Positions 24,911-33,353 of a stretch of DNA of 64,000 nucleotides are shown one piece after another. The notes under the pieces are model-generated. The model searched no databases, was not told the origin of the DNA, and was given only the letters and a program-made list of their open reading frames with translations. The position numbers and the translations under genes were made by a program. The DNA is from a candidate division FCPU426 bacterium (lineage in GTDB: Bacteria; Oederibacteriota; Muellerivitia; Muellerivitales; Muellerivitaceae). Numbering within the stretch: the first letter of the stretch is position 1; each line of letters starts with the position of its first letter. Location: contig DAIDGV010000024.1 of NCBI GenBank assembly GCA_027452205.1, forward strand, positions 590,750-654,749, given 5' to 3'.

Positions 24911-25971
24911 GACGACTTGTCCCCAGGCCAGAGCGAATAGACCACCAAGGCGAAGGTCCCTCCCGCCAGGGTCGCCGTGAGGCGGTTAAAGAGCACCGAG
25001 GATTCGGGCAGGCCGATGAAGGAAAGCATAAAAACAATATAGGCGGTGATGGAGACCGAATAAAGCAGGTAGCTGGCCTTGAAGGAGCTAAAACAGGACC
25101 AGGCGCAGGGTAGGGTCAAAAGGGCCAGGGTGATCCCCGAGGGCCGCAGCCACCAAACGACCAGGGTTGTCAGGGCGACGCCCAGCACGGTCCCGGCCAT
25201 GCGGGACAGGCCCCGGACCAAGGTCTGCTCAAAATCAGGCCGCAGGACGATGGCGGTGGTCAGCGGCAGCCAGTAGGCGTTGTGGGCCCAAAAAGAACGG
25301 CAAACCGCCTGGGCCAGGGCGACACATAGGGAAAGGCGAACCGCGTGCTGGACGAGTCCGGACCCGAAAGATAGGTGGGCCTTCAACGTAGCCCAGGCAT
25401 TTTTCCAAAGCGGAACGGGTTTCGTGGAACGGTGGGGGGCTCCCCACCGGGACCAGAGACGGGTCTCCCAATAAAAAAGAAAGGTCTGGATCAGCGAGCC
25501 GGCCAGGATGAGACCGGCCCGGGATAGGGCGTCCTTGAGGGACGAGGGATAGCCCGAGGCGATGATCAAGGTGACCAGGGTCTTGATGCCGATGAAAGAA
25601 AAAGGCGGTCCCAGGACGGATAAAAGGCCCGCGCCCAAGGCCCAGAGGGCCGAGAGCAAGATAATCCCGCCCAACTCATTACCCGCCCAAGAACCCGCCA
25701 GGGCCGCCAGGCTTATCAAGACGCAGCCTAAAAGCAGGGCGGGAGTGGCGTTGCGGGTCCCTTTGTCGTAAGAACCGATACCGATATAAAGGGCGCCGCC
25801 CGCGGCGATCGCGCCGGAAACCCCACGACCCAACAACAGCCCCGCCAAAAGGGGAATGGCGACGCCGATCAGTCCCTGCCAACCGGCCCAGGGGTCCCAT
25901 TGGGACCAATCGACCCGGGCGGTCTCGATGGCGGCTTTCGGTAAAGGGGCTCGGCGGGGGGAAGGGGTCAT
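24907..25971 (-). CDS. FUSC/YccS-like membrane transporter
   Basis: 354-residue integral membrane protein of the FUSC (fusaric acid resistance-like) group. It has two repeats of about six hydrophobic segments. The second contains the family's WLPLTTAIVLRPDFEQTLVRGLSRMAGTVLGV, with the P-D-F and G-x-x-L-G features. A long basic cytoplasmic loop lies around residues 165-195. Related AaeB/YccS proteins export aromatic acids, usually with a separate HlyD-like partner, which is absent here. It precedes and overlaps the thioesterase gene, so the two form an operon. The start is the ATG at 25971. Confidence 0.8.
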   Translation of the reverse strand: MTPSPRRAPLPKAAIETARVDWSQWDPWAGWQGLIGVAIPLLAGLLLGRGVSGAIAAGGALYIGIGSYDKGTRNATPALLLGCVLISLAALAGSWAGNELGGIILLSALWALGAGLLSVLGPPFSFIGIKTLVTLIIASGYPSSLKDALSRAGLILAGSLIQTFLFYWETRLWSRWGAPHRSTKPVPLWKNAWATLKAHLSFGSGLVQHAVRLSLCVALAQAVCRSFWAHNAYWLPLTTAIVLRPDFEQTLVRGLSRMAGTVLGVALTTLVVWWLRPSGITLALLTLPCAWSCFSSFKASYLLYSVSITAYIVFMLSFIGLPESSVLFNRLTATLAGGTFALVVYSLWPGDKSS

Positions 25972-26005
25972 GGTTTTTACAGGTTAATGAAAGTCCGGGG
26001 GAAAA

Positions 26006-26920
26006 TCACCAAGTGAAGGACTTGCTCTTCTCGTCCAGTTCGGTGACCTCGGTTTCGGTCAATCGCCAGCCCAAAGCGCCCAGGTTCTCTGTCATTTGGG
26101 CCGAGTTCTTCGCGCCGGGAATGGGCAGGCCGCCCCGGCAGATGATCCAATTCAGGGCCACTTGGTTGCAGGTCTTGCCGCCATGGGCTTCGCCGATCTC
26201 TTTGAGACGGGCCACCAGCTTTTGCACCCGGCCCAGTTGGTTGAAGTAGAAGATGCGGCGGGGGCCTTTGGGCGGGTTTTGGGGCGTGTATTTGCCCGAC
26301 AACATCCCCATGCCCAGCGGGCTGAAGGCGATGAGCCTGATACCCGATTTGAGGCATTCTTCCCGCACACCGTTGAAGTCCATCTTGCGGCGCACCAGGC
26401 TGTATTGCACTTGGTTGGAAGCCAGGGGAATACCGTGCTTGCCTAGGGCCTCCTGGGCCCGCAGCATCTGGGAACGGCTGTAATTGGAAACACCGACCTC
26501 TTTGACCAGACCTTCCTTGACCGCTTGGGCCATGGGTTCCATCCAGGCTTTGATCGAAAGGAAGGGCATGGGGAAGTGTATCTGGTAAAGGTCGACCCGG
26601 GGCAGATCCAGTCGTTTAAGGCTAGCCTTGAGATGGTCCAGAAGGATCGAGGTTTTGGTGTACCAAGGATTAGGCCAGAACTTGGTAGCCACGTAAAAAG
26701 GGGTCTCAGGTTTTTCATTCATAAAACGGCCCAGGATGGTCTCGGACAAGCCGTCGCCGTAGATCTCGGCGGTATCGAAAAGGGTCAGTCCGCCGGCCAA
26801 GGCCGCGTCAAAAGTGGCCTTCAGGTCGGCCTCGCCGTAACCTTCCCCATAAGCCCAGACGCCCTTGTCGCCCCAGGCCCAGGTACCTACGCCCATCTCG
26901 AATCGGTCCAGTCCGCTCAT
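26006..26920 (-). CDS. Aldo/keto reductase
   Basis: 304-residue NADP(H)-dependent oxidoreductase of the (beta/alpha)8 AKR superfamily. The catalytic tetrad can be placed: Asp and Tyr in LFDTAEIYG, Lys in YVATKFWP and His in YQIHFP. Cofactor-binding elements near the C-terminus include IPGAKNSAQMTENLGAL. The sequence resembles AKR proteins of plants and cyanobacteria. The carbonyl substrate cannot be deduced. It is monocistronic between the FUSC pair and msrA. Confidence 0.93.
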   Translation of the reverse strand: MSGLDRFEMGVGTWAWGDKGVWAYGEGYGEADLKATFDAALAGGLTLFDTAEIYGDGLSETILGRFMNEKPETPFYVATKFWPNPWYTKTSILLDHLKASLKRLDLPRVDLYQIHFPMPFLSIKAWMEPMAQAVKEGLVKEVGVSNYSRSQMLRAQEALGKHGIPLASNQVQYSLVRRKMDFNGVREECLKSGIRLIAFSPLGMGMLSGKYTPQNPPKGPRRIFYFNQLGRVQKLVARLKEIGEAHGGKTCNQVALNWIICRGGLPIPGAKNSAQMTENLGALGWRLTETEVTELDEKSKSFTW

Positions 26921-27005
26921 TGTTCCCGCTCCCCATGAAAGATCAAGGGTTTATCCTAATGCGCGGACAAGGACCATAGGAAGAATTTTACATAAAGCTT
27001 TTGGG

Positions 27006-27599
27006 TCAGTGTTTTCCCTCACCCCAAATGCCGTCCAGGTATTCGTTCCGACCGGAATGGTCATGGTAAAGGCCATAATGGAGCGGGTTCTTCTTGTAAT
27101 AGTCCTGGTGGTAATCCTCGGCGGGATAAAAATTGGTGAAGGCGGTCACCGGGGTCACGATGGGTTTGTCATAGCGGTGGGTCCTCTCCAGGTCGCGCTT
27201 GGACCGTTCGGCCAGTTTCTTTTGGGTCAGGTTGGCATAAAAGATGGCCGCGCGGTATTGGGGTCCCCGATCCACGAACTGGCCGTTGGGGTCGGTGGGG
27301 TTGATCTGTTTCCAAAAAACATCCACCAGGTCCGAATAGGTGATTTGGGAGGGATCGTAAGTGACCTGGACCGCCTCGGTGAAACCTTTCTCGGCGTAAT
27401 CGTCATAGGTGGGATCCACCCCTTTGCCGTCGGCGTAGCCCGCCACCACTTTGAGGACACCCGGCAGCTTCTCAAAAGGCGGGGTCATGCACCAAAAACA
27501 ACCGCCCGCGAAGGTGGCGGTTTGGGTGGAGGCGGCCTGGGCCGCGGTAGTCAAAAGGATCAGCGATAACAGCGCGAAAAGGCTCTTGGGGTTTTTCAT
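27006..27599 (-). CDS. msrA: Periplasmic peptide-methionine (S)-S-oxide reductase
   Basis: 197-residue MsrA, which reduces methionine-S-sulfoxide in proteins. A signal peptide (ending AAQAA) directs it to the periplasm. The active site is GGCFWC with C34 as the sulfenic-acid-forming residue. The only other Cys is C37; the C-terminal resolving cysteines of the E. coli enzyme are absent (it ends YLDGIWGEGKH). Other family elements are EAVQVTYDP, DLVDVFWKQINPTDPNGQFVDRGPQYR and EDYHQDYY. The reductant could be the exported thioredoxin-like protein at 14479 or another periplasmic thiol donor; this is inference. Confidence 0.94.
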   Translation of the reverse strand: MKNPKSLFALLSLILLTTAAQAASTQTATFAGGCFWCMTPPFEKLPGVLKVVAGYADGKGVDPTYDDYAEKGFTEAVQVTYDPSQITYSDLVDVFWKQINPTDPNGQFVDRGPQYRAAIFYANLTQKKLAERSKRDLERTHRYDKPIVTPVTAFTNFYPAEDYHQDYYKKNPLHYGLYHDHSGRNEYLDGIWGEGKH

Positions 27600-27647
27600 G
27601 GGGTCTCCTTGGTCTCTTTTTATACGGGGCGGGAGGGAGCTAAGTTA

Positions 27648-27732
27648 CCGGCTGCCAAGGCCACGGACATATCCGTGAGCCTAGCCGTATACCTGGGCCG
27701 TGGTTTATGCCACGGCCCAGGTGGCAGCTCGG
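27648..27732. other. Three-way branched intergenic structure
   Basis: Between msrA and the Sel1 gene. Closing stem: CCG-GCTGCCA (27648-27657) with TGGCAGC-T-CGG (27722-27732), one bulge. Inside are two perfect hairpins: CACGGA-CATA-TCCGTG (27662-27677) and CCTGGGCCGTGG-TTTATG-CCACGGCCCAGG (27692-27721). A second CCACGG/CCGTGG complementarity links the arms. No T-run follows on either strand, so it is not a standard terminator. It could be a structured RNA or a REP-like DNA element. Confidence 0.5.
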
Positions 27733-27782
27733 TCCAAGTGCGATGAGGAGTTCATGGCCTTTAGGATATTTGATCTGAACGT

Positions 27783-28535
27783 TTATTGAGCAGACAACGG
27801 AGAGCTGTCCCTTGACGGCTGTGGATTGACAGGTTTCAAACGCATGGCCTTGTTCCGGGCGGTTTCCACATCTTTGGGGTCCATGTGCTTTTCAAGCCAT
27901 TGGATATCGTCGCGGACCTCGTTCTTCTTGTCCTCGTCCGTAAAGGGGTGCTGCAGGGCCCGGTAGAACCAGAAGTAAGCGGTCTTGTAATCCTGCTCTG
28001 TGCCCTCGCCCAGGGAGATCATCATGCCCAAATTGACCTGGGCGTCCACGTCGTCCTGGTCCGCGGCTTTTTGGTAATAAGACAAGGCTTTGGCGTAATC
28101 CTTCGGCACGCCCAATCCCGCGCCATAGATCAAGCCCAGGTTGCATTGGGCTGAGGCAAGCCCTTGGTCCGCGGCCTTCTCGAACCACTGCCGGGCTTGG
28201 GCGTAATCCTGAATGACCGCTTCGCCGTGGAAGAAGAGCGCGCCCAAATTGTTCTCGGCGCTGGCGTCGCCCCGGTGCGCGCCCCGGGCCAGCCAATAGG
28301 CCGCCTTTTTGGGGTCGACATCGGTGCCCAAGCCCTTCTCGTACATCAAACCCAGGTCGCCCTGGGCCTTGGCGTCGCCGCGTTCGGCCTCGCTTTTGGC
28401 GGTGAGAAAAGCTTGGGTGTAATTGTTGGACTCCATCGCGTTCTGGATGGGATCGCCCAGGTCCTGGGCGGCCAAAGGCGCGGAAAAAAGGAAAAGGACG
28501 AAGGGATAAAGAAGACGGCGGCCGGGCCGGCTCAG
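27783..28535 (-). CDS. Exported Sel1-repeat protein (apparent CTG start)
   Basis: About 250 residues. Four Sel1 repeats run in tandem (AQGDLGLMYEKGLGTD, AENNLGALFFHGEAV, AQCNLGLIYGAGLGV, AQVNLGMMISLGEGT), a helical scaffold for protein contacts. The first standard start is a TTG at 28475, but the frame is open upstream to 28535 and encodes a clear signal peptide (RRLLYPFVLFLFSAPLAAQ). The only possible initiator there is CTG at 28533-28535, overlapping the upstream stop as CTGA, which suggests coupling or reinitiation. Without the leader the protein would be mislocalised. A periplasmic scaffold is inferred. The function is unknown. Confidence 0.8.
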   Translation of the reverse strand: MSRPGRRLLYPFVLFLFSAPLAAQDLGDPIQNAMESNNYTQAFLTAKSEAERGDAKAQGDLGLMYEKGLGTDVDPKKAAYWLARGAHRGDASAENNLGALFFHGEAVIQDYAQARQWFEKAADQGLASAQCNLGLIYGAGLGVPKDYAKALSYYQKAADQDDVDAQVNLGMMISLGEGTEQDYKTAYFWFYRALQHPFTDEDKKNEVRDDIQWLEKHMDPKDVETARNKAMRLKPVNPQPSRDSSPLSAQ

Positions 28536-29848
28536 AAGCTATACCAGTTCAAGGAGATGCCGGCGTCGAAGCCGGTGAAGTCCAAGGTGGCGGTGCCGTT
28601 GGAACCGGGATTGATGTCCACGGTGCCGTCGCTGAACTTATCCAACCCGTAGCTTTGGCCGTCCGAAAGGATGCCCTGTAGGCCGGAGATCCGCGCGAAA
28701 CGGCCCCGGGCGAAGATCTCCAACCCGAAATGGCGGCCGATGGCGAATTCCCGTCCGATGGAAGCCTCACAGCCTAAGCCGCCTCCGGTCAGGGCTCCGA
28801 ACGGGCTTCCGTAGTTGTAATTTTGACCAGAGGTGTTACTGAAATTGTAATTCTCGTTGATGTTGACCGCGGCGGCATAGTAGCCGCCGCCCAGGCTGAA
28901 GAAGAAACGGCCGTCGCCGTCGGGGAAGAACATGTAATAGTCCAGGGTGATGGGCACTACATAGGACGTAAAATCCCCGTTCTCAAAATCTTGCGAACTG
29001 CCGATAGAAGCGGGCGCGTTGTTGACCGCGTTGAACACGAAATCGTTGCTTTGGATGAACCGGAAGCCGATCCCCAAGCCATTATAAGGGTCCAAAAGGA
29101 AACCGAACTCGCCGCCGACCATATAACCGTTGGAGGACATAGAGGCGGAACCGCTCCAATTGGGGTCGCCGTACAAGGTTCCGTTGGCGCTTTCGCTATT
29201 GATGGACGAAGCGCTGTTGTTCAGGTCGCCTTGAAGGGAATAGTTATACCCGGTCTCGAATTTGGCCCAGAATTTCGCATGGTCGATCGGGTTGAGCCCG
29301 TCGGTGTAGGTGGGTTCGAAGTTGTCCACATAATGACGGCGGCGACGGACAACGTAGGTTTGGTCCGGTTGTCCGCCAGACGCCGGCGGGGCCTGGGCCT
29401 GGGGGTTATTCTGGATAGGTTCTTCACTTTCGACCGAGGAGTTGGACGAAGGCGGGGTGACGTTGGACGGCGGCGGCGCAGGGGCTACCGTGTTTTGGTT
29501 CAAACCGGTATTACCCGACACGGAAGGAGTACTGCCTTGTAAGGTTTGAACGATATTTGACAGCGTGGAATTGTCCGGGTTGATCTGAAGGCTTTTTTGA
29601 TAGGCGCTTAAGGCCTCGGTATTGGCGTTGATCTTAAAATAAGCGTTGCCTAGGTTCTCGTATCCCTGCCAGTCCTGGGGGTCCGTTTGAACGGCGTTCT
29701 GGAAATAGGGGATGGCTTTGGCGTAAAGGCCCTGGCGGTAAAGGGACATGCCCAGGTCGTCATATTCTTGGGCCTGGGGCGTGGCCGCCTGGGCCATTAA
29801 AGGAACACCCAAAAACAGGAACAACGAAAGGAAAGCGTATTTACGCAT
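28532..29848 (-). CDS. TPR-outer-membrane beta-barrel protein
   Basis: About 438 residues from the ATG at 29848, with GGAGG upstream. Order: signal peptide (ending LMAQA), two TPR units (residues about 25-95, YDDLGMSLYRQGLYAKAIPYFQ and YENLGNAYFKINANTEALSAYQ), a Pro/Ser/Asn/Gln-rich linker, then about 270 residues of alternating strands with Gly/Tyr-rich segments ending SLNWYSF, an outer-membrane barrel with C-terminal Phe. The combination suggests an outer-membrane protein with a periplasmic docking domain. It overlaps the Sel1 gene. Confidence 0.72.
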   Translation of the reverse strand: MRKYAFLSLFLFLGVPLMAQAATPQAQEYDDLGMSLYRQGLYAKAIPYFQNAVQTDPQDWQGYENLGNAYFKINANTEALSAYQKSLQINPDNSTLSNIVQTLQGSTPSVSGNTGLNQNTVAPAPPPSNVTPPSSNSSVESEEPIQNNPQAQAPPASGGQPDQTYVVRRRRHYVDNFEPTYTDGLNPIDHAKFWAKFETGYNYSLQGDLNNSASSINSESANGTLYGDPNWSGSASMSSNGYMVGGEFGFLLDPYNGLGIGFRFIQSNDFVFNAVNNAPASIGSSQDFENGDFTSYVVPITLDYYMFFPDGDGRFFFSLGGGYYAAAVNINENYNFSNTSGQNYNYGSPFGALTGGGLGCEASIGREFAIGRHFGLEIFARGRFARISGLQGILSDGQSYGLDKFSDGTVDINPGSNGTATLDFTGFDAGISLNWYSF

Positions 29849-29908
29849 CTCGGTCCTCCAAATTTGTCTCACGTTGTTTAGACGGACTGGGGAGTGAAAA
29901 AGTTACCG

Positions 29909-29944
29909 CAATTCCGGCCCCCAGGGAAGGTAGGGCCGGAATTG
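29909..29944 (-). terminator. Terminator of the YVTN propeller gene
   Basis: Perfect 12-bp stem CAATTCCGGCCC / GGGCCGGAATTG with a 12-nt loop, 18 bases after the stop of the minus-strand propeller gene. On that strand it is followed, after a few bases, by ACTTTTT. Confidence 0.65.
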
Positions 29945-29961
29945 GGCAAAAAAAGAGGGGT

Positions 29962-30939
29962 CTATTGGCCGAAGATGAGAAGGGTCAGGACCTTGTTCTC
30001 CAACGCCGGCACGAAAAGCTCGTGGTTGTCCGGGTTCATGGCCATCGAGTGGGCGCCTGGAACGGTCTTGATATTTTCCACCACGGTGTAAGCGCTGGGG
30101 GAATCCTGATGGATGACGCTCAGGGTGCCGTCACCGCAAGAGCTGAAAATAGCGCCCGTGGCGCTGTCAAAAACGGTCTCGTCCACGTAGCCGCCGATGG
30201 GCAGGCTTTGCACCACGTCGCCGGAACGGGTGTCCAATATGACCAAGGTCTTATTGCGGCAACCGATAAATAATTTACCATTGGTCTTGTCGATGGCCAT
30301 GCTGCTGGGCGCGGAACCTTTGGGCAGGGCGAGGGTCTTCATCAATTTATGGGTGTGGGTATTGATCATGGCCACACCGTCGGTGTCCTCCAAGCTGATG
30401 TAAAGCATGCCCTTGTCGTCGGAAGCGAGGAACTCAGGTTTGCCGCCCAGGGGAATGGTGGCCACCACCGCGCCGGTGGCGGCTTGGATGACGGTGGCGT
30501 CCTGGCTTTTGCCGTCGCAAACATAAACGCATCCGGTGGCGGCGTCATAACCGATGGCATCGGGATCTTGGCCGGTGGGGACTTGGCCGAGCACCTTCAA
30601 GGTCCTCAAGTCGAAACGGGTACTGGTGTTGGCGCCGCCGTCACTGGTGTAACCCACTCCCGCGTCAACGACCGGGCAGGCTTCATGGATGCCCTGGGTG
30701 CCGAGGACAGTGCCCAGCAGTTTGCCGGTAGTGCCGTCCAGAATGTCGGCTTGGTTCCCATGGGCAAGATAGAGGCGGTGGTTGACGGCATCAAAGGTCA
30801 TGTAGTCCCAGCTTGGTGCGCCACCGAGAGCGACCTTACGAAGCAGATGGTAACCGCTGGCGCCGGCAAAGGCCGAGGCGGCCAGGGATAAGGACAGGAA
30901 AGCGGACAGGATGAACGACAGGGACTTGAGGCGGCGCAT
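29962..30939 (-). CDS. Exported YVTN/YncE-type beta-propeller
   Basis: 325-residue exported protein: signal peptide (ending ASAFAGA), then about seven propeller blades with repeating patterns such as RLYLAHGNQADILDGTTGKLLGTV, CVYVCDGKSQDATVIQAATGAVVATIPLG and KLFIGCRNKTLVILDTRSGDVV. This is the YncE/YVTN fold. Such proteins act as periplasmic binding or lactonase-like scaffolds; the function here is unknown. GGAGCCCC precedes the ATG. It is the second of four propeller proteins in the window (14479, 29962, 39672, 44860). Confidence 0.85.
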   Translation of the reverse strand: MRRLKSLSFILSAFLSLSLAASAFAGASGYHLLRKVALGGAPSWDYMTFDAVNHRLYLAHGNQADILDGTTGKLLGTVLGTQGIHEACPVVDAGVGYTSDGGANTSTRFDLRTLKVLGQVPTGQDPDAIGYDAATGCVYVCDGKSQDATVIQAATGAVVATIPLGGKPEFLASDDKGMLYISLEDTDGVAMINTHTHKLMKTLALPKGSAPSSMAIDKTNGKLFIGCRNKTLVILDTRSGDVVQSLPIGGYVDETVFDSATGAIFSSCGDGTLSVIHQDSPSAYTVVENIKTVPGAHSMAMNPDNHELFVPALENKVLTLLIFGQ

Positions 30940-30965
30940 AGGGGCTCCTTGAGATGGGAAGTCCC

Positions 30966-31202
30966 TTATTGATGGGAAAGAACTTCCTTGAAGTCTTGAA
31001 AAACGGCGATCTGAACGACGGGGGTGTCACTGACCAAGGAAGAGGAGTCGAAATTGAGGAAATCGACAAAACCTTGGGTCGAACCGCGCGGGTTGAGCTC
31101 TTGATCGAAAGCGGTCAGCTCGAACGCGCCGGCGCTTTCAGGTTTCGGGAACTCTTCGTAGGTGTAAACCAGGGCTTCTTCGGGATTGGCAAAAGGATTC
31201 AT
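30966..31202 (-). CDS. Small acidic hypothetical protein
   Basis: 78-residue acidic soluble protein (MNPFANPEEALVYTYEEFP at the start), with no signal peptide, membrane segment or recognised motif. It lies 26 bases before the propeller gene's start and could be co-transcribed with it. Codon use looks ordinary. The call rests on the open frame and position; a spurious frame is possible. Confidence 0.5.
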   Translation of the reverse strand: MNPFANPEEALVYTYEEFPKPESAGAFELTAFDQELNPRGSTQGFVDFLNFDSSSLVSDTPVVQIAVFQDFKEVLSHQ

Positions 31203-31407
31203 GGGAGGATTTTAACTTTATCGTCCCCGGATTGGAAATCTTTAATTCTTTTTTGCGGAAAGGGAGGGATAGAAAAATACTTTTTCCGCCCTTTGTTAAA
31301 AGGTCTAGAATGGGCCTGTTGCTCAAGGCCCAAACGACCTGACAACGACGCGTGGATCAAGCGGTTTCAAGCTGACAGCGGTTCAATCCCTTGTTGAGAG
31401 GCCACCC
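31203..31407 (+). promoter_or_regulatory. Divergent intergenic region with candidate promoter
   Basis: 205 bases between the acidic hypothetical and the acyl-CoA dehydrogenase. GCGGAAA (from 31255) and TTTCCGC (near 31283) form an inverted repeat. TAGAAT at 31306-31311 is a candidate -10 without a good -35. GGGCCT/AGGCCC around 31313-31332 forms a 6-bp hairpin in the leader. GAGAGG lies before the ATG. Confidence 0.35.
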
Positions 31408-33300
31408 ATGAGCGTAACTACCGAGCTGAAACACTTAAGCGAAGCCGAAAAACAATCCCTGGAAGTCGCCGAAGGCGCCCGGGAAACCGAATGGACCCAG
31501 CCTTCTTTCGTTAAAGAGCTCTTCTTAGGCCATTTCCGCACCGATCTCATCACCCCTTACCCCCTGCAAAACCCTGAAGATAAAGCCATTGGGGATAAGT
31601 ACTGCACCGAATTAGAAACTTTCCTGAAAGCCAATCTGGATCCGGATGAGGTGGACCGCACCGGCGACTTGCCCAAACACGTCATCGAGGGCCTGGCCAA
31701 GCTGGGCGCCTGGGGCATGAAGATCCCGAAGGAATACGGCGGTGTCGGTCTTTCGCAGATCAACTACAACCGCGCGGTGGCCCTGGTGGCTTCCTATTGC
31801 GGGTCGACGGCGGTGTGGTTGTCCGCCCACCAATCCATCGGCGTTCCCCAACCTTTAAAGATGTTCGGCACCGAAACCCAAAAGAAAAAGTATTTCCCCA
31901 TGTTCGCCAAGGGCGCCATCTCGGCTTTTGCCCTGACCGAACCCAACGCGGGGTCGGACCCGGCGGGGTTGGCTACCACCGCCACGCCCTCGGCGGATGG
32001 CAAGACCTGGTCGATCAGCGGAACGAAGCTTTGGTGCACCAACGGCCTGGTGGCGGATGTTATGGTCGTCATGGCCCGCACCCCGTCCAAGATGGTCAAT
32101 GGCCGCGAGAAAAAACAGATCACCGCTTTCATCGTTGAAAAGGGAACGCCGGGCATCGAATACCCGACCCGTTGCGACTTCATGGGTATCCGGGCGATCC
32201 AGAACGGCATCATCACCTTTAAAGACGTCAAAGTTCCCTCAGAGAATATCCTTTGGGGCGAGGGGTTGGGGTTGAAGCTGGCCTTGATTACCCTCAATAC
32301 GGGCCGTTTGACCCTGCCGGCGGCGTCGGCGGGCATGTCGAAGCAGGCGGTGCACATCGCCAAAATTTGGGGGAAAGAGCGCGTTCAATGGGGAGCGCCC
32401 GTTGGGAAGCATGAACCGGGCGCGGTGAAGATCGGCAATATGGCGGCCTCCACCTTCGCGCAGGAAGCGGCGACTTATTACACGTCGGCGCTCGTGGATA
32501 AGGGGGGGTCGGATATCCGCCTGGAAGCGGCGATGTCCAAGTTGTTCTGCTCAGTGGCTTCCTGGAAGATCATCGACGATTTGATGCAATTACGCGGCGG
32601 CCGGGGTTACGAGACCGGGCCGTCCCTGCGCAAGCGCGGGGAACGGGGATACGCGGTGGAGCGCATGATGCGCGACTCCCGCATCAACCGCATCATCGAA
32701 GGCACCGACGAGATCCAGCATTTGTTCATCGCTCGGGAAGCGTTGGACAAGCACATGTCCACCGCCGGGGAAATGCTCAATCCCAAGGCGCCGATCGGGG
32801 TGAAGTTGAACGCCCTGGTCAAATCGTTGCTCTTTTATCCCTTCTGGTACACCCGTTTGTGGCTGCCGACGGGCCTTTGGCCCCGTTATGCCAGCTATGG
32901 TTCGCTGGGCAAACACATGCGTTTCATCGAATGTCGGTCCCGTAAATTGGGCCGCACCTTGTTCCACCAAATGATCAAGTTCGGCCCCAAGCTGGACCGC
33001 CGCCAGATGATCCTGGGCCGCTTGGTCGAGATCGGCACGGAATTGTTCGCCATGTCCACCTCCATCGCCAAGGTGATGGAACTGGAAAAGCAGAACCCGG
33101 GCGAGAAGGGTCCCCGCGAACTGGCGGACCTTTTCTGCCGCCAATCCCGCATCCGCATCCGGGAGTATTTCCACGGGGTTTGTTGTAATACCGACGTGGC
33201 TGACAGCAAAGTGGCCGCCAAGGTCATGGAGAACGGCTACGACTGGCTGGAAGCGGGCATCATTGTGGATGACGGCCTGGGCTTTCAGGGCAAGAAGTAA
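31408..33300 (+). CDS. Long-form acyl-CoA dehydrogenase (VLCAD/FadE-like)
   Basis: 630-residue flavoenzyme catalysing the first step of fatty-acid beta-oxidation. The helical N-terminal domain has LGAWGMKIPKEYGGVGLS. The beta domain has FALTEPNAGSDPAGL and TKLWCTNG. The C-terminal FAD/CoA domain ends in IIEGTDEIQ, with the catalytic Glu of the acyl-CoA dehydrogenases. About 190 extra C-terminal residues follow, as in very-long-chain enzymes, and the last part has a hydrophobic stretch (FYPFWYTRLWLP) that could touch the membrane. No other beta-oxidation genes are adjacent, but a thioesterase-like gene is at 24401. Confidence 0.94.
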   Translation: MSVTTELKHLSEAEKQSLEVAEGARETEWTQPSFVKELFLGHFRTDLITPYPLQNPEDKAIGDKYCTELETFLKANLDPDEVDRTGDLPKHVIEGLAKLGAWGMKIPKEYGGVGLSQINYNRAVALVASYCGSTAVWLSAHQSIGVPQPLKMFGTETQKKKYFPMFAKGAISAFALTEPNAGSDPAGLATTATPSADGKTWSISGTKLWCTNGLVADVMVVMARTPSKMVNGREKKQITAFIVEKGTPGIEYPTRCDFMGIRAIQNGIITFKDVKVPSENILWGEGLGLKLALITLNTGRLTLPAASAGMSKQAVHIAKIWGKERVQWGAPVGKHEPGAVKIGNMAASTFAQEAATYYTSALVDKGGSDIRLEAAMSKLFCSVASWKIIDDLMQLRGGRGYETGPSLRKRGERGYAVERMMRDSRINRIIEGTDEIQHLFIAREALDKHMSTAGEMLNPKAPIGVKLNALVKSLLFYPFWYTRLWLPTGLWPRYASYGSLGKHMRFIECRSRKLGRTLFHQMIKFGPKLDRRQMILGRLVEIGTELFAMSTSIAKVMELEKQNPGEKGPRELADLFCRQSRIRIREYFHGVCCNTDVADSKVAAKVMENGYDWLEAGIIVDDGLGFQGKK

Positions 33301-33313
33301 GGTTCAAGTATTC

Positions 33314-33345
33314 AAGGCGGCCTTTGGGCCGCCTTTTTTATTTTG
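33314..33345 (+). terminator. Intrinsic terminator after acyl-CoA dehydrogenase
   Basis: AAGGCGGCC (33314-33322), TTTG loop, GGCCGCCTT (33327-33335), then a T-rich run. A perfect 9-bp stem 13 bases after the stop. Confidence 0.9.
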
Positions 33346-33353
33346 GAGGGAAT

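Noticed and set aside
27692-27721. Simple intrinsic terminator for the Sel1 or msrA gene
   Set aside because: The hairpin is perfect but no T-run follows on either strand, and it is enclosed by another stem.
28823-29542. Antisense open frame (239 codons)
   Set aside because: Opposite the TPR-barrel gene; Gly/Val/Arg-rich shadow product with no motif.
33324-33353. Earlier start for the GH12 protein
   Set aside because: It lies inside the terminator hairpin. The later ATG has a ribosome site and gives a normal signal peptide.
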